Source: Palauibacter sp965207805
GTDB taxonomy: Bacteria > Gemmatimonadota > Gemmatimonadetes > Palauibacterales > Palauibacteraceae
NCBI GenBank assembly: GCA_965207805.1
Contig: OZ242312.1
Location: 2,232,001-2,296,000, forward strand
Length of the DNA stretch: 64,000 nucleotides
Reading direction: 5' to 3'
In this document: positions 52,951 to 62,081 of the stretch, one piece after another
How positions within the stretch are numbered: position 1 is the first letter of the stretch
How the letters are laid out: each line of letters starts with the position of its first letter
The notes under the pieces: generated by a model
What the model was told of the DNA's origin: nothing
Seen by the model: the letters and a program-made list of their open reading frames with translations, nothing else
The model's database searches: none
Translations under genes and position numbers: made by a program

Positions 52951-54348
52951 TCATGGGCTGCCGGGCCCGCTCTCGAGGTACTCGGCGAGACTGGACCACG
53001 TGATCCGGTAATCGTACTGCCGCTGGATCAGATCGGTCTCGGCCCGCTGCACCGCGTCGATCGCCTGCTGGAGCTCCGTGAAGCTCACGGTCCCGAGCCG
53101 GTAACGCTCCTGCTGCATCTCGAGACGCTCGCGCGAGATCGCGTACACGCGCTCGAGCAGATCCAGCGTCTGAGCCAACTGTGAAATGTCGTCGCCGAAC
53201 CGCCGCACATCGCGCTCGATCTCCAGCCGCCGACGTCGTAGATCCTCCTCGGCCTGCCGCCTGGCGGCAGACGCCTGGGCGTTCTCCCGTTCACGCTGGA
53301 AGCCGTCGAAGAGGCTCCAGGATGCCGTGATACTGAAACCGTGACTCGTGTCGCCCGGGTCGAACTGCCAGAACGAGTCCTCGGGACCGAAGTTCTCGCT
53401 ACGGCTCCATCCCAGATTCACGCTGACCTGCGGCAGGTAGCGGGCGCGGGCGGTCCACAACGACGCGGCGGCCGCGGCGCGCTCCGCGTCGAGCGCCGCA
53501 AGTTCCGGATCGGAGGTCACGGCGGTCTGAACAACGAGGTCGATATCCGGGATGCCCTCGGGCATGCCGTCGTCGCCCGTGAGCACGAGGCCGTCGCCGG
53601 TGTCGGGCGGCAGACCCATCGATACCACGAGTTGGCGCAGCCCGGCGCGCAACTGGTTTTCTTCGGCGGCGAGGGCAATCCGCGCGTTCAACAGGTTCCC
53701 CTCCGCGGCGAGCAGATCCGTTCGTTCCACCGCCGCGATCTCGTACCGCCGGCTGGCGATCTCGAGTTCGAGTTCCCGGTCCGCGATCTGAGTTCGCGTG
53801 AGTTCCAGCAGTTCCTGTCGCCGCAGGGCCTCGAGGAAATCGCGGCGCACCGCAAGCACCACCTCGCGCTGCCGGTCGTCGTAGTATCGCTGCGCGGCGC
53901 GAAGACTTGCCGCGGACCGCGAGATCTCGGAGAAACGCCGTCCGCGATCCAGGACGACCCAGCTCAGGCCCAGCGTCTGCCTCGCGTTCTGGCTCGAAGA
54001 CGTGAGGACCCCCGGAAGCGTCTCCGACAAACCCTCCTCGCCGACGAACGTAGTCCGCGAGAAACTCGACCGACCGAGGTCGGCGTTCACGCTGGCCGTG
54101 GGGAGGAACGCTCCCCAGGCAGCCAATCGGTCGGCGCCCGCCCGATCCGCCTGCGTCCGGGATATCCGCAGGACCGGGCTCTCGGTGAGGGCGATCCGAA
54201 TCGCTCTCGTGATGTCGATCGTGTCCGGGAGCGCCGGACGCTGAGCAACGGAGGGCGTCGGGGCGGTGAGACCTCCGACCGCCAGGGCGGCGGCGAGCGC
54301 CCCCGCCCTGCGAAACCGGGGCCGGCGCCCTCCGGCTCCGCGCCTCAC
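52951..54348 (-). CDS. TolC-like outer-membrane efflux channel
   Basis: 465 residues. Signal peptide ending near residue 35 (TPSVAQ), then two outer-membrane-factor repeats: helices with RAIRIALTESPVLRISRTQA and a long coiled-coil around RRDFLEALRRQELLELTRTQ, then the second repeat ending in RYRLGTVSFTELQQAIDAVQ. GTG 54348 overlaps the adaptor gene as GTGA. Forms the exit duct for the adjacent RND pump. Confidence 0.92.
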   Translation of the reverse strand: MRRGAGGRRPRFRRAGALAAALAVGGLTAPTPSVAQRPALPDTIDITRAIRIALTESPVLRISRTQADRAGADRLAAWGAFLPTASVNADLGRSSFSRTTFVGEEGLSETLPGVLTSSSQNARQTLGLSWVVLDRGRRFSEISRSAASLRAAQRYYDDRQREVVLAVRRDFLEALRRQELLELTRTQIADRELELEIASRRYEIAAVERTDLLAAEGNLLNARIALAAEENQLRAGLRQLVVSMGLPPDTGDGLVLTGDDGMPEGIPDIDLVVQTAVTSDPELAALDAERAAAAASLWTARARYLPQVSVNLGWSRSENFGPEDSFWQFDPGDTSHGFSITASWSLFDGFQRERENAQASAARRQAEEDLRRRRLEIERDVRRFGDDISQLAQTLDLLERVYAISRERLEMQQERYRLGTVSFTELQQAIDAVQRAETDLIQRQYDYRITWSSLAEYLESGPGSP

Positions 54349-55595
54349 CGCGAACCGCCCGTGGAGCCGTTCGGCGTGTCGTCCGGGGCGGGTTCCGCTG
54401 GCGTAGCCAGGTCGTTGTGGTTCTCGATCCGCACCTGGGCGTCGTGCGTGAGGGTGGCGTGGCCGTCGACGAGCACGACTTCGCCGCCCGCGGGCACGAA
54501 GGTGTCATCTCCCTCCGGGTTGGGGATGATCTCGACCTGCGTGTCGTTCTCAAGGCCGAGCGTCACGTACTCCCACTGGGCGCGTCCCGTCTCCGAACCC
54601 GGGGCTCCCGGCTCGAAGACGAACACGACCTGGCGCCGGCTCCGCTCGACGACCGCTTCCTTCGGCACGAACGTCCGGTCCGCGAGCTGACGGCCGGCGA
54701 TCCGCACGTTCCCCGGCATGCCCGGCACGATTCGAGCCTCGGGATTCGACAGGCGCACCGTGACCCGCGCCGTCTGCGTCTCGGGATCGACCAGCGGATT
54801 CACGCTCACCACCCGCCCCTCGAAGATCTCTCCCCGCAGCGCGGGGAACGTGGCCGTCGCCACCCGTCCCACCTCCACGAGCGGGAGTTCGGAATGCAGG
54901 ACCTCGGCGTCGATATCGATCTCGGAAAGGTCGACGATGGTCGCGATCGAATCGCCCGACCGGACCCGGCTGCCGTGCGCCACGCCGAGGTTCGCCACCA
55001 GCCCGGCGAAGGGGGCGACGATCCGCGTCTTTCCAAGTTCGTAGCGCGCTTCCGCGAGTTGCGCCTCATAGTCCGGGAGGCTCACCCGAATGCGGGCCTG
55101 TTCGGCGCGGGCCAGCCGGACCGAATCCGGCAACTCGTCATCGAAGAGCACCCGGTCGAGATACTCCGCTTGCGCGCGCGCCACGCCGGCTTCCGCCCGC
55201 TGCGCCCGGAGTTCGTAGAGCGCCGGGTCGATCCGCGCCAGGAGCTGGCCCGCCTGCACCTGCACGCCCTCCTGTACCGGCACCGCGGTCACCGGCCCGT
55301 CGACTTCCGAGTGGAGCGCCGCCCTGCGCAGAGACGCGGCCCGCCCGCTCGCGGTGACCCATAGCACGAACGTGTCGCGCTGGATCACGGCCCCTTCGAC
55401 GGGAAGGAAAATGTCCGTCGCGAAGGCCGCCGCCGAGGCTGTCCCCCGCACGGCCTCGGCCACGGAATCGGCCGCGGCGTCGCCGAAGCTCTGCGGCTCG
55501 TCCTCCCCGTCCTCGTTCAGCCGCATGAAGATGCCCACGACGGCCGCGCCCGCGACGAGCAGGACGATCAACGTGACCCAATGACGTGCCTTCAT
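54345..55595 (-). CDS. RND periplasmic adaptor (HlyD/membrane-fusion family)
   Basis: 416 residues. N-terminal membrane anchor at about 5-24, an acidic spacer, then a lipoyl-like/hairpin core (GPVTAVPVQEGVQVQAGQLL, KTRIVAPFAGLVANLGVAHG) and beta-barrel RVVSVNPLVDPETQTARVTV. Links permease and TolC channel. First gene of the efflux operon; only one adaptor serves two permeases. Confidence 0.92.
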   Translation of the reverse strand: MKARHWVTLIVLLVAGAAVVGIFMRLNEDGEDEPQSFGDAAADSVAEAVRGTASAAAFATDIFLPVEGAVIQRDTFVLWVTASGRAASLRRAALHSEVDGPVTAVPVQEGVQVQAGQLLARIDPALYELRAQRAEAGVARAQAEYLDRVLFDDELPDSVRLARAEQARIRVSLPDYEAQLAEARYELGKTRIVAPFAGLVANLGVAHGSRVRSGDSIATIVDLSEIDIDAEVLHSELPLVEVGRVATATFPALRGEIFEGRVVSVNPLVDPETQTARVTVRLSNPEARIVPGMPGNVRIAGRQLADRTFVPKEAVVERSRRQVVFVFEPGAPGSETGRAQWEYVTLGLENDTQVEIIPNPEGDDTFVPAGGEVVLVDGHATLTHDAQVRIENHNDLATPAEPAPDDTPNGSTGGSR

Positions 55596-55660
55596 AAGCC
55601 TCGCACCGCTGTGTTCGGTTCGCGTCGTCGACCAGTCGGAGTGGCCGCGGCAAGCTCAAT

Positions 55661-55689
55661 CTATCGCAAGACTGTCAACCGGCTATCAA
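55661..55689 (-). promoter_or_regulatory. Possible RND operon promoter with overlapping direct repeat
   Basis: TTGATA (55689-55684) and CGATAG (55666-55661) 17 nt apart on the minus strand, about 65 nt before the adaptor start. Overlapping it is a direct repeat, GGTTGATAG followed 11 bp later by GGTTGACAG, one helical turn apart, which could be a regulator site. The -10 match is weak. Confidence 0.3.
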
Positions 55690-55876
55690 CCATCAGAGAT
55701 CGAGACTTTGACACGGGAACGTGTGCCGACCGTTGTACGGCCCGCGGACCCGGCCACATCACCCCGGGGGGAGCTTAGACGGGCGGGCGCCCTCGATCAA
55801 CTAATTCAATAGTAGAACGGAGAGAGGCGTAGAGGGGCGAGAGCGTAAGGGGATGCGGCGCGCCGATCCAAACGGC

Positions 55877-55908
55877 GGGAGGGCGGCATCGCGCGATGCC
55901 GCCCTCCC
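55877..55908. terminator. Perfect 32-bp palindrome after the HisC-like gene
   Basis: GGGAGGGCGGCATCGC pairs fully with the next 16 bases, GCGATGCCGCCCTCCC. It begins 6 nt past the aminotransferase stop (minus strand), so it most likely ends or protects that transcript. There is only a short TTT afterwards. Confidence 0.55.
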
Positions 55909-55914
55909 CGTACG

Positions 55915-57081
55915 TCAGATCCAGTCCTTCTTGCGGAAGTCGGTCATGACCTCGGCGAGCTTCTCCATGTCCGACGGGAGGCCCATCGAGAGCCGGCTCC
56001 AGTCCGTCATCGGCGGGAACGGGCGGCCCACGTTGAACCCGGCCTCGAACATGCGCTCGTTGTAGGTCGCGAGTTCGCCCTTGATCCGGTGCATGACGAA
56101 GTTCGTGTGGCTCGGCAGGACTTCGATGTCGAGTTGGGCAAGGGCGTCGTACATGATCGCCTTCGCTTCGTCGTTCGTCTTCACGCTCTTCGCGAAGAAC
56201 TCGTCGTCGGCGAGCGAGGCGACGGCGGCCACGCCAGCGACGTGGTTGGGCGCGTTCCGCGTCGCAAACGGGAGGACGCGCTGGACGGTGGCCTCGTGCG
56301 CGATCCCGTAGCCGAGCCGGATCCCGGCCATCGCGTACACCTTCGAGAAGGTGCGGGCGACGATCAGGTTCGGATGGCGCTCGATGAGCGGGACGAACGT
56401 CTCGTAGCCCGGATCGTCCGCGAGTTCGAAGTACGCCTCGTCGACGAGGAAGAGGTGCTGCTCGCCCTCGTCCCGGATCCAGTCCATGATCGGCCTGGTC
56501 GCGGTGAGCGTGCCGGTGGGGTTGTTCGGGTTGCAGAAGTAGATCACGCTGGGCGCGGACGACTTCGCGACCTCTTGGCGCATGCGGTCGATGTCGTGCG
56601 CGTAGTCGCTCGTGAGCGGCACGGTGACGTGATCGTAGGCGAACGGCTGCGAGTACCTGGGGACGTCCTCGTACGTCGGCTCCGCGTAGATGAGGCGGCC
56701 ACCGTCCGCCGCCCAGGCCGCCGACGCGATGCGCAGGATCTCGGTCGAGCCGGAGCCGAAGAAGAGCTGGCCGGGCTTGACGCCGAGTCGCGCCACGAGC
56801 GCCTCGCGCACGAGTTCGCCGGTCGCGCCGGGATAGCGGTTCGCCTCGTCGAGCCCGTCGACGATCGCCTGCCGCGCCGACGGGGCAATGCCGAGCGGGT
56901 TCTCGTTCGAACTCAACCGGACGGGCCCGTTGTAGTCACGTCCCGGTCGGCGGGGGTTGAAGATGGTGTCGAGGCCGCGCGCCGCCGTCGCGCCCGCGAG
57001 GGGTGCGGCAAGGGGTGCGGCGGCGATGCCGGCGACGCCGGCACCCGTGAGTCCGGTTCGAAGAAACGCCCTTCGCTTCAT
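55915..57081 (-). CDS. Tat-exported histidinol-phosphate-type aminotransferase
   Basis: 388 residues. Fold-type I PLP enzyme of the HisC group: RLSSNENPLGIAPSARQAI, RYPGATGELVREALVARLG, YFCNPNNPTGT, VDEAYFELAD and Schiff-base Lys in ARTFSKVYAMAGIRLGYGI. The N-terminus MKRRAFLRTGLTGAGVAGIA followed by Ala-rich residues fits a twin-arginine signal, suggesting folded export with its cofactor. ATG 57081 has GGAGG close upstream. No his genes are nearby, so a role in histidine synthesis is doubtful; substrate unknown. Confidence 0.85.
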   Translation of the reverse strand: MKRRAFLRTGLTGAGVAGIAAAPLAAPLAGATAARGLDTIFNPRRPGRDYNGPVRLSSNENPLGIAPSARQAIVDGLDEANRYPGATGELVREALVARLGVKPGQLFFGSGSTEILRIASAAWAADGGRLIYAEPTYEDVPRYSQPFAYDHVTVPLTSDYAHDIDRMRQEVAKSSAPSVIYFCNPNNPTGTLTATRPIMDWIRDEGEQHLFLVDEAYFELADDPGYETFVPLIERHPNLIVARTFSKVYAMAGIRLGYGIAHEATVQRVLPFATRNAPNHVAGVAAVASLADDEFFAKSVKTNDEAKAIMYDALAQLDIEVLPSHTNFVMHRIKGELATYNERMFEAGFNVGRPFPPMTDWSRLSMGLPSDMEKLAEVMTDFRKKDWI

Positions 57082-57199
57082 GTGGCCTCCCTGGTGTTCC
57101 GAGGACGCCGCCGCCGCGGGGAGGCGGCGCCCGCCCATGCTTCGTTGAAACATGGCCCGCAGGACGCCGAACGTCCAGCGCCGCCGGCTCATCCCGCGT

Positions 57200-58501
57200 T
57201 CAGCGGGGAGGCGGAGGATCCCGGCGCGGGGGCGGCTCTTCAGGCGGCTCGCCCCGCCCGGATCTTCGTTCCGTGACGAGGAGGCGGACGCCGGAAATGG
57301 CGCCGTCCATCAGAGAGTCGATCGCCGCCCGCAGTTCTTCCCCGCGCAGGTTTGCCAGCTGCTCCCGCACGTCCTCGGGGAGCCGCCGGATGAGCTGTGC
57401 GTGGCCGCGCTCCCGCCATTCGCGGCGGCGTGGTTCGGCCTCGGTGCGCTCGGCATCCGGCGATACCGCCTCTCCCTCCCCGAACGCGCCGACCGCCGTG
57501 AGGAACGGGAGCGCGAACGCGCTGTCGAGGGTCGCGGCTCGCTCGTAGTGCGCCTCGGCCTCTTCCGGGTTGCCGGCGCGGTGCAGCGCGTTGCCTCGGT
57601 GAAAGGCGGCCAGGGCCTCCAGGTTCCGCGTGCCGAGGTGGCTGATGCGAACGACCTCGCCCGGCGGTGGCGTGCCTGAGAGGTTGGCCGCGAGCCGCAC
57701 GGTCAGCGTGTCCACGAGTTCGAACACATCGGCGCCCCGGGCGAAGTCCGCCGACGCGATGGTCCCGTTCTCGAGTTCGATCAACTGTGCGTCGATGCGC
57801 ATGTCCTCCGGCGACCCCGTTACGCTGCCCCAAAGCAGCATGCGGGCGCCGCTTCCGCGCGCCACGGTCAGCGCCAGCGCCTCCGGGATTTCCTCCTCCT
57901 CGGAGACCCCGCCCTCCATGAGGAGGTCGTAGAGGCTCTGTCGGCCGACAACACGCAGACCGGGGAGTTGCGCCAGGTTCGTCGTGAGCAGGTCGGCGAG
58001 ACCCGAGCCGAGCCATTCCAGTTCCGGATCGGGCACGTTGTTCCGGAAGGGCAGGACCGCGAGCGAGTTCGGGCCCAGGTCGGGAACCAAACCCGCGAAA
58101 CTCAGCGCCTCGCCGCCGACATCCGCCCCGTCCGCGGCCGCGGCGGGCGCCGCTGTCTCCACGCTTCCGGCCTGCGCCGGTACTGCGGTCGCGATCCGAT
58201 AGGTGCCGATCGCGCCCAGGGAGGCCAGCGTGAGCAGGAGCCAGGCTTCCGCACGGCGAATCCGCTGGGGGCCGCGTTCACCGTGAAACCAGCCGATGAC
58301 GAGAAATGCGGGGAATCCGAGGATGGCGAGGAAGACGACCGTGTCGAGGATCTTCCTCGAGAATGCGTAGGTCCCGACGATGAAGTCGGTGATCTCCACG
58401 CCGAGCCAGGCCGCGCCCACGTACACGAGCGCGATCTGCACCATGCGCCGCTTCCGGATCTTCTCCAGGATCGACGCGCCGTTCCCCTCGCTGTTCATCA
58501 T
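57200..58501 (-). CDS. FlgO/TolB-like domain and TPR membrane protein
   Basis: About 433 residues. Two or three membrane helices near the N-terminus (VQIALVYVGAAWLGVEITDF; VVFLAILGFPAFLVIGWF; LLLTLASLGAIGTYRIATAV), then a FlgO/TolB-N-like domain (NSLAVLPFRNNVPDPELEWL, ADLLTTNLAQLPGLRVVGRQ), a short TPR-like stretch (AFHRGNALHRAGNPEEAEAH), and a Pro/Arg-rich tail. This type is common in Gemmatimonadota-like genomes and its function is not established. ATG 58501 or 58498; an upstream GTG is possible. Confidence 0.75.
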   Translation of the reverse strand: MMNSEGNGASILEKIRKRRMVQIALVYVGAAWLGVEITDFIVGTYAFSRKILDTVVFLAILGFPAFLVIGWFHGERGPQRIRRAEAWLLLTLASLGAIGTYRIATAVPAQAGSVETAAPAAAADGADVGGEALSFAGLVPDLGPNSLAVLPFRNNVPDPELEWLGSGLADLLTTNLAQLPGLRVVGRQSLYDLLMEGGVSEEEEIPEALALTVARGSGARMLLWGSVTGSPEDMRIDAQLIELENGTIASADFARGADVFELVDTLTVRLAANLSGTPPPGEVVRISHLGTRNLEALAAFHRGNALHRAGNPEEAEAHYERAATLDSAFALPFLTAVGAFGEGEAVSPDAERTEAEPRRREWRERGHAQLIRRLPEDVREQLANLRGEELRAAIDSLMDGAISGVRLLVTERRSGRGEPPEEPPPRRDPPPPR

Positions 58502-58567
58502 CTTCCGCCCGTCCCGATCTCCGGAGCCCACGCTCGTCCCCGCTGAAGGCTATCGAGCCATGCGACA

Positions 58568-58601
58568 CCGCCGGAGCGGCGAACGTTTGCCGCTCCGGCG
58601 G
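58568..58601. terminator. Hairpin downstream of the BNR/VPS10-like gene
   Basis: CCGCCGGAGCGGC and GCCGCTCCGGCGG are perfect 13-bp arms around an 8-nt loop, 20 nt past the stop of the large secreted protein and before the FlgO/TPR gene. A stable terminator-like structure without a U-run. Confidence 0.5.
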
Positions 58602-58621
58602 GCCACGGGAGCCACGGACTG

Positions 58622-61600
58622 CTAGCGGTCGTTATCTCGATCGGGCTCATCCCAGAACCCGAAGCCTTCCTTTCGCACAACCTCCAGCGGGATCGTATGG
58701 GTTTCGTCGCCAATCGTGATCGCCACCGTGTAGGTGCCGGGATCGGCCAGGCCCCCCCGGCCGCCGCCGAAGAACCGGCGGAAAACCGACATGCCGCCCC
58801 GCTCCCGGATGGCCTCGCCCACCTGCTGGAAGACCTCGCGCATGGCCGCCGGGTCGGCGCCGCTCTGGGCGGCCGCGGCGGCAGCCATGGCCGCGGTGCG
58901 GCCTCCTCCCCGGCCTCCGCCCTGCCCCGCCCGGCCGGGCGGCGGATAGCGCTCGGCCGGCCGCTCCTGCCAGCTGGCGCCCGCGCCGCCTCCACCGCCC
59001 CCGCCACCGGTGAACATGCGGATGATGGCGCCCTGGTTACCGCCCTGCATCATTTCGAGCACCTGGTCCATCGTCTCCCGCGCGATCCCTTCGTGCTCGA
59101 CCAGCGAGTCCCCCACCGTCTGGTAGAGCCGCGCCGTGCGAAGGCTGTCCAGCCGATCCGCGGGTGACGGCTCCTGTGGCGCGCTCCGCCGGTTGAACGT
59201 CCACCGCACGCGCTGCACCCCGGCCGAGGCCGAGCCGTTCAGCGTCTGCACCGTGTCGCCCGCCGCGTTCAGGATCGCGATGGAGGCCTGGGGGCGGTTG
59301 CCGCCTCGCGCGGCCACCATGCCCGCCATGCCCGCGGGCATCGCAAAGGCAGGGGCCGCCGCCGCGCCCGCAGCCTCCTCTTCGGCCTCCTCCTCGGTCT
59401 CTTCAGCCTCTTCCTCGGCCTCTTCTTCAGCCTCTTCCTCGGCGGCCTCGGCGAGCGCTTCCGCAACATCCTCCGGGACGTAGTAGGAGATCTCGGCCCC
59501 GTAGCGGCCGGCATCGCCCTGGAAGGTGCTCTGCGCGATGAACTCGCCGCCCACCGGCGCGTCCCCGAACTGGATCGCCGTCTTCGGCTGGAACACCGTC
59601 ACCGCCTCCGGCAGGCGCCCGCCGTCGAGTTGCTGCAGGAGCGAGATGTCCGCCACGAAGATGGAGCGCCCGTGCGTTCCCGCGATGATCTCGCTCTCGC
59701 GCGGATGGATCTTCAGATCGTGTACGGGCACCGTGGGCAAGCCGTTCATGAAGCGCGACCACGAGCCGCCCCGGTCGGTGGACACGTAGGCCCCCACGTC
59801 CGTCCCCACGAAGAGGAGATCCGGGTTCACCGGGTCTTCCCGGACCACGTGCACGAAGTCCGGCGCCCCGGTCGGAAGGTTCGACGAGATCGAGCGGAAG
59901 GTCTCCCCGGCGTCATCCGTCACGTAGACGTACGGCGCGTAGTCGTCACGCCGGTGGTTGTCGAACGTCACGTAGAAGCGGTTCGGGTCATGGCTCGAGG
60001 GCTCGATCCGGCTCACGTACGTCCCCTCCGGAACGCCGTCGAAGCGATCCGTGAGTTCGATCCACTCCGCGCCCTCGGGCGTCCGCCACACGCGGCCGTC
60101 GTCCGTCCCCGCGTAGAGTTCGCCTTCGTTGAGCTTCGACTCGGCGAGCGAGACGATCGTGGCGAAGTTCTCCGCGCCCGTGACGTCCGGCGTGATGCCG
60201 CCCGTCGTGTTGTACGCGATCTCGATCTTCTCCGGATCGGCGTAGGTGAGGTCGTCCGAGATCGGCGTCATCTCATCCGTGTCGTAGGTCCACTTCAGGA
60301 CCCGGTTCGCCCCGATGTACAACGTCTGCGGGTCGTGGGGCGACAGTTCGAGCGGCGTGTTCCAGTTGAACCGCATGTCGAATAATGCAGAGTCCCGCGC
60401 GACGAGGGCCTGCAACTCGTCGATCTGCGCCACGTTGCCGGCCGGGGGATTGTCGGGGTCGTCGCCCGTCAGGATCGCGATCGAGTCGCGCAGCGTCTGC
60501 GTGCGCTCGCGCCAGTCCGGGTGCTGAAGCTGGTGGCGCTCGCCCGTGCGCGTGTTCCGCCAGTAGATCCGCCCCTGCTGCGATTCCCCGAACACGATGT
60601 CCGGGTTCGTCGGATCCTGCGGCGCGTAGAAGCCGTCGCCGCCCCCGATCGAATACCACATGTGATTGTCGATGGAGCCGCCGGCGCGGGCGCTCGGCCC
60701 GCACCACGTATAGTTGTCCTGCAGTCCGCCGCACACGCGATAGGGCGTGTCCATGTTGTAGCTGACCGCATAGAACTGTCCCATCGGGATACGGTTGGGG
60801 AACTCGAAGTTGCCGCCCCGGTCCCATGTGATCGCGATCCCGCCGTCGTTGCCCAGTATGAAGTGGTCCGGATTGATCGGATTCCACCACAGTGCGTGAT
60901 AGTCGACGTGCACGCCCTGGGCCGGGTTCCCCACCGTGCGGCCCCCGTCCCGGGAGAAGAAGAGGGAAGACCAGTAGATGAAGTCCGGATCGTCCGGCGA
61001 CACCCAGACGCCCGAATAGTAGAAGGGCCGCGAGTTGTTCGAGTTCATGAACTCCCACGTCGCGCCGCCGTCGGCGGAGCGGTACAGGCCGGAGGCGTGA
61101 CGGTCCCCGTTCTCATCCGCCTCCTCCGGGGCCTCCGCCTCGACCATCGCGTACATCACCTGCGGGTAGCTCGGGGCGATGACGATCTCGAGCCGCCCCA
61201 GCATGGTCTCCGGCAGGCCGTTGCCCTCCACCTTCTCCCATGTGTCGCCGGCGTCGGTGGACTTCCAGATCGCGCTCCCCGGGCCGCCGCTGTTGAAGAA
61301 GTACGGACCGCGCACGCGCTCCCAGCTCGTAGCCCACAGGATGTCCGGATTCTGCGGATGCATGTCGACGTCCACGAAGCCCGCCTTGTCGGAGACGAAG
61401 TTCACGCGCTCCCACGTGTCGCCGCCGTCCGTCGTGCGGTAGAGCCCGCGCTCTTCGTTGTCTCCCCACGGGTGGCCGAGCGCGGCGACGTACACCCAGT
61501 CGGCCTTCGTCGGGTGGACGACGATGCGGCCGATCGCCTGCGTGTCCTCGAGCCCCTTCAGCTCCCAGGTGAGCCCGCCGTCGACGGACTTGTAGATGCC

Positions 61601-61966
61601 GCCTCCGGGCGAGATCGAGTTGCGCGAGTCTTCCTCGCCGGTCCCGGCCCACACGATGTCCGGGTTGCTCGGCGCGATCGCGAGGTCGCCCATCGAGACG
61701 ACGCGCTCGTTGTCGAAGACGGGCCGGAAGGTCGTCCCGTTGTTCGTCGTCTTCCAGATGCCGCTCGACGCACCCGCGATGAAGAAGGTCGCGGTGCCGG
61801 GAATGCCTTCGATGTCCGTGACGCGCCCGGCCATGTTCGCCGGGCCGATGGAACGCCATTCCATCTCGGCCATGAAGTCTTCATCGGCGACGGCCTCCTG
61901 CGCGGCCGCCGGGGCCGGGAGGACGGTGGTCGCGAAGAGGACGGGGAGAAACGCACGCTTCAGCAT
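58622..61966 (-). CDS. Secreted beta-propeller protein (BNR/VPS10/sortilin-like)
   Basis: 1114 residues with a signal peptide (MLKRAFLPVLFATTVLPAPA then AAAQ). Repeated Asp-box motifs mark two propellers: SSGIWKTTNNGTTF, GGIYKSVDGGLTWEL, RGLYRTTDGGDTWERV, SAIWKSTDAGDTWEKV, SGLYRSADGGATWEF, VYVTDDAGETFRSI, AYVSTDRGGSWSRF (residues about 60-760). A Glu/Ala run (about 841-866) and a Gly-rich stretch near 990-1050 follow, then a final beta-domain. Homologues are often annotated as glycosyl hydrolase, but no catalytic residues can be named. Likely periplasmic or surface binding role. Confidence 0.85.
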   Translation of the reverse strand: MLKRAFLPVLFATTVLPAPAAAQEAVADEDFMAEMEWRSIGPANMAGRVTDIEGIPGTATFFIAGASSGIWKTTNNGTTFRPVFDNERVVSMGDLAIAPSNPDIVWAGTGEEDSRNSISPGGGIYKSVDGGLTWELKGLEDTQAIGRIVVHPTKADWVYVAALGHPWGDNEERGLYRTTDGGDTWERVNFVSDKAGFVDVDMHPQNPDILWATSWERVRGPYFFNSGGPGSAIWKSTDAGDTWEKVEGNGLPETMLGRLEIVIAPSYPQVMYAMVEAEAPEEADENGDRHASGLYRSADGGATWEFMNSNNSRPFYYSGVWVSPDDPDFIYWSSLFFSRDGGRTVGNPAQGVHVDYHALWWNPINPDHFILGNDGGIAITWDRGGNFEFPNRIPMGQFYAVSYNMDTPYRVCGGLQDNYTWCGPSARAGGSIDNHMWYSIGGGDGFYAPQDPTNPDIVFGESQQGRIYWRNTRTGERHQLQHPDWRERTQTLRDSIAILTGDDPDNPPAGNVAQIDELQALVARDSALFDMRFNWNTPLELSPHDPQTLYIGANRVLKWTYDTDEMTPISDDLTYADPEKIEIAYNTTGGITPDVTGAENFATIVSLAESKLNEGELYAGTDDGRVWRTPEGAEWIELTDRFDGVPEGTYVSRIEPSSHDPNRFYVTFDNHRRDDYAPYVYVTDDAGETFRSISSNLPTGAPDFVHVVREDPVNPDLLFVGTDVGAYVSTDRGGSWSRFMNGLPTVPVHDLKIHPRESEIIAGTHGRSIFVADISLLQQLDGGRLPEAVTVFQPKTAIQFGDAPVGGEFIAQSTFQGDAGRYGAEISYYVPEDVAEALAEAAEEEAEEEAEEEAEETEEEAEEEAAGAAAAPAFAMPAGMAGMVAARGGNRPQASIAILNAAGDTVQTLNGSASAGVQRVRWTFNRRSAPQEPSPADRLDSLRTARLYQTVGDSLVEHEGIARETMDQVLEMMQGGNQGAIIRMFTGGGGGGGGAGASWQERPAERYPPPGRAGQGGGRGGGRTAAMAAAAAAQSGADPAAMREVFQQVGEAIRERGGMSVFRRFFGGGRGGLADPGTYTVAITIGDETHTIPLEVVRKEGFGFWDEPDRDNDR
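59371..59443. repeat. In-frame GCCTCTTCCTCG-type tandem repeat
   Basis: About six imperfect 12-bp units with CTC/TTC runs encode the alternating EEEAEEEA segment (minus strand) of the secreted propeller protein. The unit length is a multiple of three, so copy-number change would keep the frame. It is a candidate for length variation between strains. Confidence 0.7.
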
Positions 61967-62081
61967 GATTCGCGGCTCCTGACTGTGGTGGTGCTCGTGG
62001 GCGCAGTAGTGCCTTGTCGGCGCAAGTGAATAGACACCCGCGCGCGCTCCGGCGTTTGAGAAACGAGTCGACGCCCGCGCG

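Larger units (their letters stand above)
55596..55914. other. Intergenic region between the HisC-like gene and the RND operon
   Basis: A 319-bp gap without a convincing gene. It contains the perfect palindrome next to the HisC-like stop, a small A/T-richer patch near 55800-55820, and, near 55660-55690, the direct repeat and promoter candidate for the efflux operon. No tRNA or riboswitch-like structure was recognised. Confidence 0.6.

Noticed and set aside
59371..59443. Tandem repeat as a CRISPR array or regulatory repeat
   Set aside because: No spacers, unit is 12 bp and in frame inside a coding sequence; it is protein low complexity.
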